A stretch of 64,000 nucleotides of DNA from Fusarium oxysporum f. sp. lycopersici 4287 (GCF_000149955.1 NW_017264848.1:75017-139016), one strand, 5' to 3'. Counted from the first letter of the stretch, positions 12,393-24,286 are shown. Notes: a model not told the origin generated them from the sequence alone. Translations and numbers: made by a program.

Positions 12393-12516
12393 CCAACATT
12401 AGTTGCTGGCTCGATATTATATTTGTCGCGATGGACGCTGATGAATCGGAGCTAGAACTTGACGCGCTGCTGTTAAAGTGTTGTCTTGCCTGAACGTGTA
12501 ACCAAGCACCAATTAG

Positions 12517-12660
12517 AAATCCAAGTCAACCCCCTGTTGAGGTCCACTCTATCCCAATGCTAGACCATTTTTCAAAATTCAAGTCTACCCCTTGTCAAAA
12601 TTCAAGTCAACCCCCTGTAAAGTGGGGTAAATTAAATCAATTGTACAACAATTGATTTTG
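12517..12660 (-). repeat. Element terminal module, variant 2 (direct repeats + hairpin)
   Basis: Read on the minus strand there is a hairpin at 12634-12658 (arms AAATCAATTGT / ACAATTGATTT). Three direct repeats of AGGGGGTTGACTTGAATTT type follow (12596-12617, 12574-12594, 12517-12539). The module sits between two OrsD frames: it abuts the truncated one (12671-13510) and lies upstream of the large one (start at 12392). Beyond the hairpin is TGGACTGTAGCACTAGG, also present beside variant 1 at 13779-13795. Confidence 0.75.
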
Positions 12661-12670
12661 GACTGTAGCA

Positions 12671-13510
12671 CTAGGTGCCTTGTCCCAGAGTATAGTCGTT
12701 GTCGAGAGAGTGACGGTCAGGTAATCTGGTTAACGATCGCAGAATATCTCGACGTGAATCCCGATAGATCGACGGCCATTGCGTCCTGTCTAGCCACAAA
12801 CTTGTAGCAGGGAATGTATTAGTGCCTGCGTTATTTGCAGTTGCTCGTGGCTGACTTAAAGCTTCCTAATATTGAGTGTCCCGCTCTATGACTTGTTGTA
12901 GATGGAAAGATGCCTCGGGTGTTAGGGTCTGAAGCGTTCCTTGTGGCTTCTTAGAACTAGATTTCGCTCCTGGTCTGTTCGCCTGTTCCTTTATCCCTAT
13001 GTCGACCTGGAACCATTTGCTACCTTCACGGGAAGGAAAGAATCGTTGACACGCGACATGTTCCTCCCATGGTAGCTCGTAAGCGGATGCAGGGCAATTT
13101 GGTGCTGGTCTTCCCCTGCCTCGTGGGTTTATCCAATGGTGCTTTTCACTGTAGTGTTTTTGTATCTTTTGGACGCGACGAAGAATATGGCCACAAGCAC
13201 GGCATTTCAAACCATCTGGTTTTGGCGGCGCAAGATACGGGATAGGTTGAATTATATCCGTTAGGTACTGTAAGTAGTGACGTAGATCGTCCCGACTGTA
13301 GATAATATTCGGAATCTGTTTTATCTTCTCTACCAGCTCCTGTCGACACTCTGGCTGTATATCGCGATGACGTGTTCTCAGATGCGTAGCAACCTCATCG
13401 ACTATAGAGGCGAACCCACAAACCTGACACACGAGAAGACGGTATATAGAGAGAAGAACGTAGGGAAAAATTGCACTGCATGGTTCAGATTGCAAGTTTA
13501 AAGCTGTCAT
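12671..13510 (-). pseudogene. Truncated OrsD-like gene, copy 2
   Basis: N-terminal part of an OrsD-like protein closely related to the one at 8745-12392. It has the same two fingers (CQVCGFASIVDEVATHLRTRH; CRACGHILRRVQKIQKHYSEKHH) and the same VACQRFFPSREGSKWF block. An in-frame TAG at 12866-12868 (former CAG likely) is followed by more homologous sequence (RDSRRDILRSLTRLP...DYTLGQG). The frame ends at 12671, where the protein homology is cut by the terminal module of the next element. The start ATG at 13508-13510 matches the start position of the larger copy. It is a dead fragment. Confidence 0.7.
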
Positions 13511-13696
13511 AGTGACTTGGTGACTAGTAGTAAGATCTGAATGATGATGGTTCTTTAATTAACAACGAGAGTATCTAGTAGTATGATGTTACCCCCCACA
13601 GCACTTTACGCGAAAGGACGTGACGCGTTCTGTGGCAAACCCCTGACAGGCCCCTGTTCTGATCAGCACTACTATTCCCGTATATAGTACAACATT

Positions 13697-13795
13697 AAAT
13701 CAACTCTACACCCTGGCAATAAATCAACCCTACTAGGGTTAAAGCGGGTCAATTAAATCAACTCTACTAGAGTTGATTTTGGACTGTAGCACTAG
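13697..13795 (-). repeat. Element terminal module, variant 1
   Basis: The hairpin at 13755-13779 has arms AAATCAACTCTA / TAGAGTTGATTT. Two direct repeats lie beside it (13720-13739 and 13697-13716, minus-strand core TAGAGTTGATTT or TAGGGTTGATTT preceded by AGGGTG). The right arm of the hairpin is itself the repeat core. The architecture is the same as variants 2 (12517-12660) and 3 (36598-36702), but the core sequence differs. An AT-shifted copy is at 16146-16226. Confidence 0.75.
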
Positions 13796-14967
13796 GCATG
13801 CGCCCTGGCCGATTTCCAGAAATTCAACGTTGTAGCGCCATGCTGATCCCAGATACAGTGATTCCATATGGCTGCGATCGCCTTAATCTGTGATCTCTTA
13901 AACCGGATACCAGCACGGCGCCGACAAACATCAGTAGGTAAGCAAAAAGCGTGGAACACCATAGCTATAAAGCGCTTAAGGAGCCGGATATACTTTGTTC
14001 TACTAGCCGCCTTGCTGACAAAGGTAAAGGGCTTAGCGTAGCATCCATGAGGCCGTACGCTACGTAGCCAACAGAGAAGGTTTCGGCTTGTGGTCCGGGC
14101 CGTTTGCTCGCAGCGATCCATGACCATATCCACAGCTACTAAGATTGCAGCAATCTTCTGCTCGTCACCCGCAGAGCTGATTAAGTCTTCACCTGATGTA
14201 GTATGTGTAGCACCACTTCTAGCTCTACTTAACACGACGCCGCGGACTGATGATAAGGAAGAGGGCATGGTGGTCAGATTTCGCAGCAAGCCGTGGTCGA
14301 AGTTCTGGTATGTCTGCTCCTAGCTAGTCTGCTCTAGCCAGGGCCGAAGATCTGTAAATGTTAATGTAGAGATTTTTGCACTGGTGTCTACCTCATTTGC
14401 GATTAAGCCTTGCTGCAGGCGTTGCTCTCGCTTAAATGCGCCTCGGAGGTGACTGTATACATCTTTTCCCCGGATGGGGCGTGTCGTAGTCCTGCGATAC
14501 TCAACAATCCAGTATCGTCCTCCAATAGGGTTCTTCGTCCAAGCCTGCAAGTATATGGGTTTATACATAGCCTTTGGCTTGACCTGCAATTCCAGTCGCC
14601 GCCTCTCATGTTCGGCACCCACATGGCGGCTTATAACCTGACTGCTGATAGTAAGAAGATCGCAGAACTTGCAGCTGAACCTATCGAATAGTGGCAGGTT
14701 AGGATTATATGGGGACTTATTCTGGCGTAACAGCGCGTTGGCGGGATCTAGAAGTGGAGGTTCCCGGTTCTTCAAAAGACGAACAACTCTACGCCGGTCG
14801 TTAATCGGGATGCTGTGGCGTTTCCGAAGATGCTCGTTCACTTGGGCAGGCTTGGAGGAAAGAGCAAAGCAACATTGCTCCTGAACGCAGATAAGGAGCT
14901 GGGCGTGACAATCAATTAAGAGCTGGAGGCAGGAAAAGATATCATCGTCAGCCATCTTAATTAACAA
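13792..14967 (-). pseudogene. OrsD-like element protein, N-terminal part, copy 3
   Basis: A minus-strand frame of about 392 codons with one in-frame TAG at 14320-14322. Fingers are CVQEQCCFALSSKPAQVNEHLRKRH-like and CKFCDLLT...HVGAEHE. The family block DEQKIAAILVAVDMVMDRCE...LLCWL follows, matching DKQKISCIVRALDSVIDRCED in the gene at 8745-12392 and NKRRLLFIIAALDRLLDQCGE at 61762-64000. The frame is cut at 13792-13795, exactly where the terminal module sequence begins. This subfamily diverges from copies 1 and 2 in its fingers. Confidence 0.65.
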
Positions 14968-15110
14968 CTTCTTGAGCTAAAGCAGCAAGAATGGACATTG
15001 AAAGGGATGAGTTAGGCGGAGATTACTGTTATTAAACCATCTGATCTGTTGTGACAGGGGTGCGCGGCGTGCACAGGCCATGATTTCGTGTATCAGGACC
15101 TAATACCAAA
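14897..15110 (-). repeat. Duplicate of 880-1110
   Basis: Covers the start of the OrsD-like frame at 14967 and its upstream DNA, and is nearly identical to 880-1110 over about 210 bp. The identity ends in the palindromic block, where at 15099 a second, different block begins. Confidence 0.8.
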
Positions 15111-15171
15111 GGGCACGGGCCATCAAATCTTGTATCAGGACCTGATACGCGGGGTAATTGGTACAGTAGGG
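15099..15171 (+). repeat. 73-bp palindromic mini-element
   Basis: It starts CCTAATACC and ends GGTACAGTAGGG, imperfect terminal inverted repeats. In the middle is the 17-bp palindrome GTATCAGG-A-CCTGATAC at 15132-15148. Near-identical units lie at 57224-57297 (inverted) and about 35628-35691. Here it is fused head-to-tail to the related palindromic block of 15062-15098. Confidence 0.65.
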
Positions 15172-16829
15172 TTTCCCAGGAGATCTGCTTATCCTTAAGA
15201 TGCTAACCTTAGTAAACCTAAGGAAGGCAGTCTTATAGCTAAAGCTTTATTACTATCTAGAAAAATACCTTAAGTCTGGTAGACCTGAATACTTTAATAG
15301 CTTTAACTGCTAGCTTTAAGAAGACTCTCAGTCGCATAATAATGGCATCTTGCTTATCTAGAGTGACCTGCCTGAATCAGTTTGCCTGCATAATGTGGTA
15401 GAGGTCTCTAGCAGTAGTGTCAAGCTTAAGTTCTGGCCTGAAGAGTTCATTATCTAAGGCCACCCTATGAACCTAAATGGATCCCGGCTGTAAGATATAT
15501 GCCTTACTAATTAGCTAAGACAGCCTGTATTATATAAACTAATTCTAAGAATAGCTTAGGTGCATTCTATAGCTTAAGATATTAAATAAATCCTATATAT
15601 TTATGATATCTCTCTCTAATGTTATGGTAATAATATGCACATTAGAGCTAATAGTTTATATGGCTTCCTAAGTGGTTATATTTATACTATCTCCTCCTTT
15701 TTTATAAGTTATGTTACTTAATTAGGAGAGGGTGATGCATTCTTGTCATTTCTATTAGCCTTAATTAATATTAACTAAGCAGATAATCTTATAGATTAAG
15801 TATGTATATACACTAAAAAGTGTAAAACACCTGTAAAACCCATTACAGTATGTAGGACTTGGCCCACCAGGCTCTGCTGATGCCCTGGCTTTATATTGTG
15901 ATGTCATGTTTTCAGGTGAGTAGCAACCGCGTCGATTATAGAGGCGAACCTACAAACCTCATATACATAGTGATTGTCATGATGATTTGGTTGCTAATAG
16001 TATGATTCAAATAAAGATTATACTTTAATTAATAATTATACTTTAATGTTATATTTACTAGCACTTCATGCAACTGGATACAGCGCGTTCGACAGTAAAA
16101 CTATATTTATATCAGAACTACCGTTCCTTAATGTGGAATAATGTAAAATCAACTCTACACTCTGGCAGTGATCAACCCTACTAGACTTAAGTAGGTCAAT
16201 AAAATCAACTCTACTAGAGTTGATTTAGTCATTGGTTACTATGGTTTGACAAGAGACTGGAGTCCGGACCAGACCGACCTGGGCTAAACCCTTAATCCCT
16301 CTGACCTCTCTCCTTCGTTGGCGCCCCAGTTGGCGCAATGGTTGCTTATGAACCTTTTTGAGATGATCTTCTATTGCTGTGTGATCTCGGCAGTTATATT
16401 GGTCTTGATTATCTTAATAAAGTAGATAGCAAATTCTATTGTGAAAAACACTAAGGAACTGAATTAGATAGGTGATCAGCAGCGGTCACACCCTCCTGAA
16501 TATCTCATCTGCGTTTTATATAAGAGGTAGATGGTTAAAACTTTATTTAAATAACTTAATAGTAATGACCTTAAAGGTATGCATTACATTATAGTGATAT
16601 CAGATATAATGTATGATATTGGTTTGCATTATAATGTAATACTATTTGCAAATAATGATACACTAAGAAGGATTGTAGTAAAAGAGATCTTTAAGTTCTA
16701 TATTAGAAGGCGGCTATACTCTACTAGCTGTTTGATGACATGAGCTTGTAAAGATTATTGGAAAGAAACCTCAGATTGAAATTAGAGTAAAGAGGGTGGA
16801 TAATATATGAAAAGTAAAGTATGGGTTCA
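15172..16829. other. AT-rich region without genes
   Basis: Strongly AT-rich DNA with stops in all frames and no recognisable coding family. It includes 15850-16230, a heavily transition-mutated copy of the 5' part of the OrsD element (13330-13790). The rest is most simply RIP-degraded transposon DNA. Confidence 0.6.
15850..16230 (-). repeat. RIP-degraded copy of the OrsD element 5' end
   Basis: Aligns with 13330-13790 in order. The finger-coding part (ATCGCGATGACGTG versus ATTGTGATGTCATG), the untranslated leader (TTTAATTAA...CAGCACTT versus TTTAATTAA...TAGCACTT) and the terminal module with hairpin (16201-16226) all match. Differences are mostly C to T and G to A. No ORF remains. Confidence 0.65.
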
Positions 16830-16995
16830 CACGCTTGTGATGCGCGTGCAGACTGTCGATCGAAATGGGACAAATAAGTCGCTATAGTATGGATTACATG
16901 GGAATAAACCGGAGATAGACAAGCACTTGAGAAGTAGACAGGGGTAGGCGACAATTAGGGTACACGACAATTAGGAATAGAAGAGTAGGATTCAG
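16830..16995 (+). repeat. Dispersed repeat terminus, full double-unit copy
   Basis: Contains two adjacent units, GGGGTAGGCGACAATTAG and GGGTACACGACAATTAG, then GAATAGAAGAGTAGG. It aligns with 3838-3985 and 61811-61960. The two-unit arrangement recalls the direct repeats in the OrsD terminal modules. Confidence 0.7.
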
Positions 16996-17177
16996 GTCGT
17001 GCTATATTTTAAAGAAATAATAATATGGAAAGAGACGCGACACATACACAGACAGAAAAGTAGTAATTCGACATATTACAGCCCACACTATGTACAGGAA
17101 CCCCCTATTACCAGTAGTGTAGTTTCATTTCATATATGATACTACTTCGCGCCCCAAGATAGAATTTATAGACATAC

Positions 17178-18350
17178 TCAGCGTGGCTCTGCAATTTCGT
17201 ATTCCCTTGGGGCTAAGAAATTACCCAGAGCATCAGTGGCCGCCCTTCGGACAGAAGCATCTTCATTTCTTGAATAGTTCATGATGTCCCGGAGGACCCC
17301 ATCTGTCAAATTTGGTCGCTGTCCTAGTATACTGATGGCTATACTTCGGATAAAAGGATCTTGATTATTTAAACGGCCTGTAATATCCTGGAGGATGCCA
17401 TCTGGTAAGCTTAGTTGTTGTCCTAATATACTAATGGCTGCATTTCGGATAGATGTATCTTGATTATCTAAATAGGGTATAATGTCCTGGAGGACCACAT
17501 TTGGCAAACTTGGTTGCTGTCCTAGTATACCGATGGCTGCACTTCGGATAGATGTATCTCGATCATCTAAATAGGGTATAATGTCCTGGAGGACCACATT
17601 TGGCAAACTTGGTTGCTGTCCTAGTATACCGATGGCTGCACTTCGGATAGATGTATCTCGATTAATTAAATAGGGTATAATGTCCTGGAGGACCACATTT
17701 GGCAAACTTGGTTGCTGTCCTAGTATACCGATGGCTGCACTTCGGATAGATGTATCTTGATTAATTAAATAGGGTATAATGGCCTGGAGGACCCCATCTG
17801 GCAAACTCGGTTGCCGCTTTAGTATACCAGCGGCTGCACTTCGGATAGAAGCATCTGCATCCCCTAAGCGAGCTACGATAGCTCCCAAGATTTGTTCTCT
17901 CATGATAGTTTAGTTTGCGATACTGATCTTCTGAATGTCGGGGCATGTTCTAGTCATACCCTGGAGCACATGGCTAATAGGGTGGATGATGGCGCGAGGC
18001 TGGACGTCGAAGACGGGGAAAATCAGGCGGCAAACGTTTGTCCCAACCACTACCCATGCGCCAGAGATGCCTCGATCTTGTTAGAATCAGTATTAAGCTA
18101 TCATATTCACTAACTATTGCCTGGACGCACCTAAAGGTTGTTCGGACCAGAGTTCCTGTATTCTGAACTTTTGGCCCCTGATAAATGTTATGCACTCAGT
18201 AGGGGAAAGGTAGACTTCTATGGCCTTTTGGTCTGGCCGAAGGATAAGACAATCTGGTGTTTAGGGCGTTTCGCAATGCGAATAACTGAGCCCTGGACGG
18301 CATGGTCCACATGGGAAAGCGTGCTGGCATAATTTGGGCACTCGGATGCG
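17178..18350 (-). pseudogene. Decayed HEAT-repeat protein gene
   Basis: The open part (17178-17903, 241 codons) is seven or so HEAT-like repeats of 33 residues, pattern D.SIRSAAIGILGQQPSLP..VLQ.IIPYL. Three central units (from about 17482, 17581 and 17680; period exactly 99 bp) are almost identical in DNA. Upstream on the same strand, homologous-looking coding sequence continues through an in-frame TAA (QKISIAN-stop-TIMREQ). Before it come fragments with VCRLIFPVFDVQPRAIIHPI and, after a frameshift, TECITFIRGQKFRIQELWSE near 18200-18130. In fungi such repeats usually form the C-terminal sensor of STAND/NLR proteins. No NACHT domain is visible here, so the assignment is tentative. It is broken as read. 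Confidence 0.6.
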
Positions 18351-18558
18351 CTACTATATTCAGACACCCGTCTGCCCATATATCAGTCGCTGAGGGGAGG
18401 TACGTAGCGGAGGCTTATGTCACTTAAAAAGATAGGTTGACCCTGTGGCTTAGCTATAAGCTTTTCTAGCTGATTTTATACGAGTTGTATAGGTGGTGTT
18501 GGGTTGTATAACACCTATTCAGCTATATTAACTATAACAGGCCTACTTAAAAGCCAAT

Positions 18559-18912
18559 TTACCTGTGGCTTTGATAGTTGGTAGGGGCGTCACACTTCCA
18601 CCCCTCAGCCGTCCTCAGAATTTCATGTCCAATACCATCCAGTATATGATTCTTCTTTTTGACCTCACTCTGCCATTTCCGTTTCGTGTTATTCCGGCTT
18701 TCGGCATAATAACGTGACAATGCCATTGCAAACATCAGGTTGTCGATTATGTTGATTATTCCCTCAAAGGTTGGGCGTCGTTCGCAATTGTTGCAATCAA
18801 GCAGGGGCACCAGCTGCCGTATAGAGAGCCTATCGCTTACGGGGGACCAAGCCCGTAACATCGAGGATTTTGCGTATGCTTGAGTTTGACCATGATTGAG
18901 CAATCTGCCCAC
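18559..18912 (-). CDS. Small open frame, unknown
   Basis: A 117-codon frame of protein-like composition (LSIRQLVPLLDCNNCERRP, NLMFAMALSRYYAESRNN) ending in a basic stretch. No domain is recognised and no intron is evident. It may be an exon of a decayed gene next to the HEAT-repeat remnant. Confidence 0.25.
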   Translation of the reverse strand: MGRLLNHGQTQAYAKSSMLRAWSPVSDRLSIRQLVPLLDCNNCERRPTFEGIINIIDNLMFAMALSRYYAESRNNTKRKWQSEVKKKNHILDGIGHEILRTAEGWKCDAPTNYQSHR

Positions 18913-20693
18913 TAGCGTCTCCCTCTATCGCTCCCATCTTTTTCTTCGCATTCTGTATGCGACAAGGCTTGCGGGAAATGTAACACACACCTCCGAGAAG
19001 GCGTCGTTGTGAGAGCCGATGCGGGGCTCCAGATACTTGGGTGTGGCCTGTCTATAATAATACAAATCAATCGGGCACTATCTCGTCCCCCTGGCGTAAT
19101 TAATTTCATTTGTTTATTTGACACCACACATCGGCTTTACACCGCTACCCCTCCTTCCCTAAAGAAAGCAATAGGTGGATATGCTTCCACTAATATAAGT
19201 TTGAGAGGCTGCGGATTACAGCCTACACAGGCTTTACATGTTAGATCGGCAGTTGTTAGGACTTGTTATTACTTCTATAATAAAAGGGAGCTACTAAAAT
19301 ACTGACCTCTACTGTAATTTAAGCCTATAAGGTTATAAAACCTGGATTACCTTGAAGCGTCAATTGTTAGGTCTAAAGTATTATGCTTGTATAAGCAAGT
19401 CAACCCTCCTGGGTACCTTTCAGCTAAGTTTTATAGCAGCCCGAATCCTAGCCAATAGGAATGTTAAGTATAGGGCAACCTTGTGGCTTATCTATAAGGT
19501 TTTGTAGCTGATTTTGTCCAAGTTGTGTGGGTGGTGTTGGGGTTGTATAAAGTTAGAATAACATAACTATAATCCCAGTTTCGTCGGCTCAAAGACTCTA
19601 ATATGACAAGGGTTATGGAATCACAAAAAGTACTATCATGTGTCTTTTCTCAAGAGTTGGCAAAATCCACCTTCGGATTGCCTTGCGTCTTTCCTCCGCC
19701 AATATACTTCAGGGAAGAAACATCTATTTTAGTACTCCTTCACTTAGACTAGGAAGTCAGAACCTTAGCTAGCACCTTAGGCTCTGAGCCGTTGAATTTG
19801 TCTGTCCTCCCAAACGACAGCCACTGACAATCGTCAACACGGGGGGAGGGATGGGCGAGACCTTACAAAATCGGCCGACTCAAGTATGTTGACCTAAGAC
19901 AGGACTCATCCCTGGTTTTCAACCAATGCCCTACCATAGTCTTCAGCCTCCTTTCAACTATCTGATGTGTAGTAATTATTTAATGAGGTAGAGCTGATGG
20001 CTAGGTGAGAGTTTTTTATGATCTATGGCAATTCTTTTCCAATGTGTATATATCAACGTAATTAAGAAGCTATCTATCTATTCTGCTCGGACGATAATAC
20101 GTCATCAAGTACCGAAACATGTGACATGAGTGGAATTCTTGATTCCCTGGCGATCACATGTGAACATTATATACTTGTAGAGCAGTATACCCACCAATTA
20201 AATAGCTTCAATACGTTGCCAATTTTCGATTACCAATGAATTACCGCCGGCAAAAAGCCTTTTCAATTGAATCACAAAACCCGCCAGTCTAAAACTTTGT
20301 CGCCCTTGTGACCTCATTGCAACCTTGCTTCCGTCATAACGGGGTAAGTCGGGTGACAGTGAAGACTATATTAGACTAGTGGTCTGGTGATCCAACTAAT
20401 AGATGGCATTATTACGTAAACGCCACTTTGATTCCTTAGTAAACCCAGCTAGGGCAATCAAGGTTTCAGCTCGACGAGGCAGGCGACTGTAGTCTTAAGG
20501 ATGGAAATCGTTATGGAGGATAATAGATGTCAGCAGAGTTGCTGGAACTGATATATACGGGTAGCCGTAAGACCCTGGCGAAGTTGGAGCTTTCGCAAAT
20601 CGACTTCTATAATATTCCTTCCACGTCTCTAATCATTTAAACTTCAACGCCATTGCTCGTCAATTAGCTGCAAGAGAACTCATTAAAGACTAG
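18913..20693. other. Intergenic, no gene seen
   Basis: No supported reading frame. 18440-18530 and 19480-19555 share a motif around AGCTATAAGCTTTT / TCTATAAGGTTTT and GGTGGTGTTGGG, a diverged dispersed repeat. The last 600 bp is the upstream region of the membrane-protein gene at 20694. It includes TATATA at about 20552 and a pyrimidine-rich stretch. Confidence 0.4.
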
Positions 20694-22473
20694 ATGAAGC
20701 CCAACTGGTTTAGTCTCCTTGCTGCCATCCCCACTGCCTTTTCAGCACCACTGGCAGAGGCAGCTTCCGAGGCCGCTACTAAAAGCCACGGCCAGCGGTG
20801 CAACTCGACGAACCTGACGACCCCTGCATACGATAAAACCGAGCTTGAATTTCGTAACACATTTCATCTTAGTACCGCAATATGCGGTTCTGTACTGCTG
20901 CTTTTTTGGCAGTATTATGTGCGGCATAGCGGCTACACATTGAGCCACAGGTGGTGGCACTCGACAGATGATGTGATGTGGATACTGATGGGCTTAATCA
21001 GTATTCTCTGGACGGTTATTATCCCAGTCTCTGCCTTACGTTGGGATGACTGCATCTCGATAGGTCGCCAACTCATTCTCCACGGATGGGGCGGATATGA
21101 ATTTTGGGGAAGACTTGCATTCTCACCTTGGATCTTAGACGGAGTCTTCATCTGGTGGGCTATTCGGCGTATCATCCAGATGTTTAGTGTTGGTATGTAT
21201 ACTACCTGTGCTGCCCGCGTTCTCTAGGTTCAACTTCCAGGACCGCTAATATACTTACCTAGGTAAATTATGCCGACGATCCTATTGGGAGGCAGTAATT
21301 GTCTTCATTCTCACTGTATTCCCAGCAGTCTGGGCAGCCGTTGGAGCTCTGGAGGCAAAGCTCTACGTTCTTGGGATGCTCACGTTGGCCTGCATAGCCA
21401 TGTTTGTCCTTATATTAGCAGTCTCCTACCGTGTCTCCAACTACGATACACACCTGGCTCATCGGTATGCAATGGATGACATAAGAGCTCCATTGCTGTC
21501 CCATGATGCTACTAGTATGGCTTATGTCCTTCCATATCACAGCTCCGGCTTTAGCCCAGTGATCAGCTACAGTATCGACAGCGAGCAACAACTCCTAAAG
21601 TCCAACAAACAGTTCTTGGAACCGATGGACACGAAGGATTGGAAAATACAGCACTGCAGAGCAGCTGCTCACACAATCGTGACAAGCCTTATTGAAAATA
21701 TCGACGATGACAGGAAGATGATTCAGAGACTGGCCTCTTGGTTATACTTGCATCCCAACGTACACGAGAGATGGCCAGCGCTGCCAACCAGGAATGGAAT
21801 ATTACGCCCCGGATATTTTCTAATTGGTAGAGATGTCGTATTTGCCCTTCTTCTGTGGGAACGTCTCGTTTTCGAGCGTCGCTGGCAGCTCGACAAAGAA
21901 TTCCGCGACCGAGTTTGGCTGCTCCATGAGCGAAAATACACCGGACGAGGGTTAAATGACTCGCCGAATAGGAATATACCAGCTACGAGAGGCAAGCCTA
22001 AAAAGGGTGACGGCCTCGACGGCCTTTTGGAAGCATTTGATGAAGTTTACCGCATTCTCGACCATACGAGTCCACAGCGGTTTGTGCTCCGAACTAAGGT
22101 TCTAAATCAATTCGGCAGGCTAAACCCGCCATCCAGCTCCGTGGTGGACGACTTGGTACCACTGACGTCAGTTGAAGTTTATGCAGTGAAACTTTGGGAA
22201 ACTTGCTGGAAAGAATATCCGAGTACATTTGGAGCCTTATACCTCTGGACTACGGTCTGGTATATCGATATGGGGAATATTGGAATTCATACGACACCAT
22301 TACTCCCAAACTCAGAAGCAGAACGAGATACAAAACTCTGGCTGGACTATGCCCCAGATTATATGACCGCTTGGAGGATCCGGTGGAGGTATCTATGGCA
22401 CAGTAGCATACTATGCCAGCTTGTGATTATGCTTCCCACTATTATTAAGGGACTTGTAATAGGGATTATGTGA
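20694..22473 (+). CDS. Multipass membrane protein, unknown function
   Basis: Two exons, 20694-21192 and 21263-22473, joined over a 70-bp intron (GTATGT donor, GCTAAT branch-like site, CTAG acceptor), give 569 residues. The frame continues as SVGKLCRRSYWEA across the junction. Residues 1-18 form a signal peptide (MKPNWFSLLAAIPTAFSA). Hydrophobic segments follow: FHLSTAICGSVLLLFWQYY, VMWILMGLISILWTVII, LDGVFIWWAIRRI, then after the junction AVIVFILTVFPAVWAAV and MLTLACIAMFVLILAVS. A long soluble region separates these from a final hydrophobic helix (LCQLVIMLPTIIKGLVIGIM) at the C-terminus. No enzymatic motif is seen. There are no premature stops, so the gene has escaped RIP. The family is unrecognised. 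Confidence 0.8.
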
Positions 22474-22524
22474 CATACCTCTGTGTTACTAAGTTTTAAA
22501 GTATATTTAATGTATTATATTATA

Positions 22525-22566
22525 ACGTGTTTGATAAGCAGGTGAGACAGATAAGCAGGTGAGACA
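22525..22566 (+). repeat. Left TIR of the pogo-like element
   Basis: It starts ACGTGTTT and contains GATAAGCAGGTGAGACA twice in direct tandem. It matches the right TIR with one mismatch (G versus C at the fifth base). Confidence 0.92.
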
Positions 22567-22630
22567 CTTTTCATTACCTATAAGATAAAATCACTCTTAA
22601 AAATACCACAATCTATTAGATTAATTAGAA

Positions 22631-24286
22631 TTAATCGCTATACTCTTCTATATTAACTTCAATTTCCTCCTGACAGGTCCTTGCATTATGCCCGGTCTTG
22701 CCGCAAGTTCCACAGTGCCGAACCCTCGGCTGACCCGAACTTCCTTGACCACCACTTCTTGACGACTCGGCCACTACCTGCGTATCAACATCCATCTGAT
22801 CAATTGCTTGTAATGCATCCTCTATAATTAAAGGCCCTCCTTTCTGTATCCTATTTCTTTTCCCTCTCCGGCGCTGACCTACTGACCTATTTGCTTGTTT
22901 AAGTTGTTGAACCCTTTCCTTTAATACAGATATCTCATGCAAAAAGGTTCTATATCCCTTTTTAAAATACCTAACAGCTTCAAGTATTGACTCTGGGGAG
23001 CTGCTCTTGTGATGGACGATCCGTGCTTTTAGGTATTTGGAATGTGATTGGGCCTCTAGTACTGTCTTTGGGGTCCTTGAAGCCTAAGGGGTCGAAGGTG
23101 CCGTGACCTCTGTAGGAGGCGTCGGGGTCCGTAACTGCACATCCATCTTTGAGATGACATTTTCTGGGTCAAGGGGAGCAAGCCCGGCTCCTCTAAACCC
23201 TCCAAGGATATTGCTTTCTGTAATAGTAGCTAGGTGGGCGGCATAAAAGGCGGGAAAGAACTCGGTCTTAGAGATGTGGGTTATAGAGCATCTGATCAGA
23301 CGCTCTATTTCTCGCCCATAAGCCTTTTTCAGTGGCCCAAAGCATCCAACATCAAGAGGCTGGAGTAGATGAGAGGCATGAGCAGGCATACAGAGCGTAA
23401 TAATCTTATTCTCCTTACAATATCTTATAAATTCGGCCGAATGGTGGCTTTCATGACCATCGAGGATCAAGAGACGATAAGAACCAACCGATCGGTCCTT
23501 TGTTGATCGATCAAAGTGCTTGAGCCAGTCAAGGCCTCGCTGGTTATTAGTCCATCCATTTTCGCTTAATGCAATAACCTAATCGCCGGGTAGGTCGCAT
23601 TCTCGATACCAATTAGCAAGGTGATATTGGCCTGAACCAATGATAAACGGCGCGATCGATTGGCCTTCTGCATTGATCGCCTCGATCACAGTAATCCATT
23701 CACGATTTCCAGGCTGTACCTTTTTAGGTCTTCCACGCCTTTCTGAGCTTGTAACGACCATCCCGGACTCAATCATACCCATCATAAAGCCAGTCTCATC
23801 AAAGTTCCATATATCAGCTAACTAAATACCGTATTTCGCGATCATATTCTCTACGAGGCGAAACCAGTCACGAATAATAGTCGGATCTTCGCATTTAGCT
23901 CTCTGATAGTCATACCTCCGAAATCGACGTGTCTTAAGCTCTGGTTGCCGTTGGATAAAGTTATGAACCCAGCGTTTGCCAACGGGTGATACATCGCGGT
24001 CAGCAAGTAGAGAATTAGCCAATTTTTCCACAAAATCGCGCCGAGGGGGAAATCCTCGCGAATCTAGGTCGAGGATAAATTGAACTATTATCTGCTCCTC
24101 TAGATCAGATAGATTCCGTGACTTTGTGGTGGTACTATGTATTAATTGAATTCCATCCTGGCGGCGACCTAAGGTGCAGTGATTGACTTGATATATGGTT
24201 GCCGCTTTTCGGATACTTAATTTTGGGTCGTTTTGAAGGGCTTGAAGTGCCAGAAGGATCCTAGCCTCATATAAAGACTCTGACAT
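22631..24286 (-). pseudogene. Pogo/Fot1-like DDE transposase, three in-frame stops
   Basis: A single frame of 551 codons in one register, with TAG at 23822, 23579 and 23084, each in a context where CAG is expected. Domains in order: an HTH/CENP-B-like N-terminus (KLSIRKAATIYQVNHCTLGRR; RWVHNFIQRQPEL); the DDE catalytic core with NFDETGFM, then LILDGHESH, then LQPLDVGCFGPLK (three Asp, the DDD form of pogo enzymes); and a C-terminal coiled coil with a CCHC zinc knuckle (CGTCGKTGHNARTC). It cuts and pastes DNA at TA sites in the family. The C-terminal knuckle is a fungal add-on. There are no frameshifts, only transitions to stop, as expected from RIP. Confidence 0.9.
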
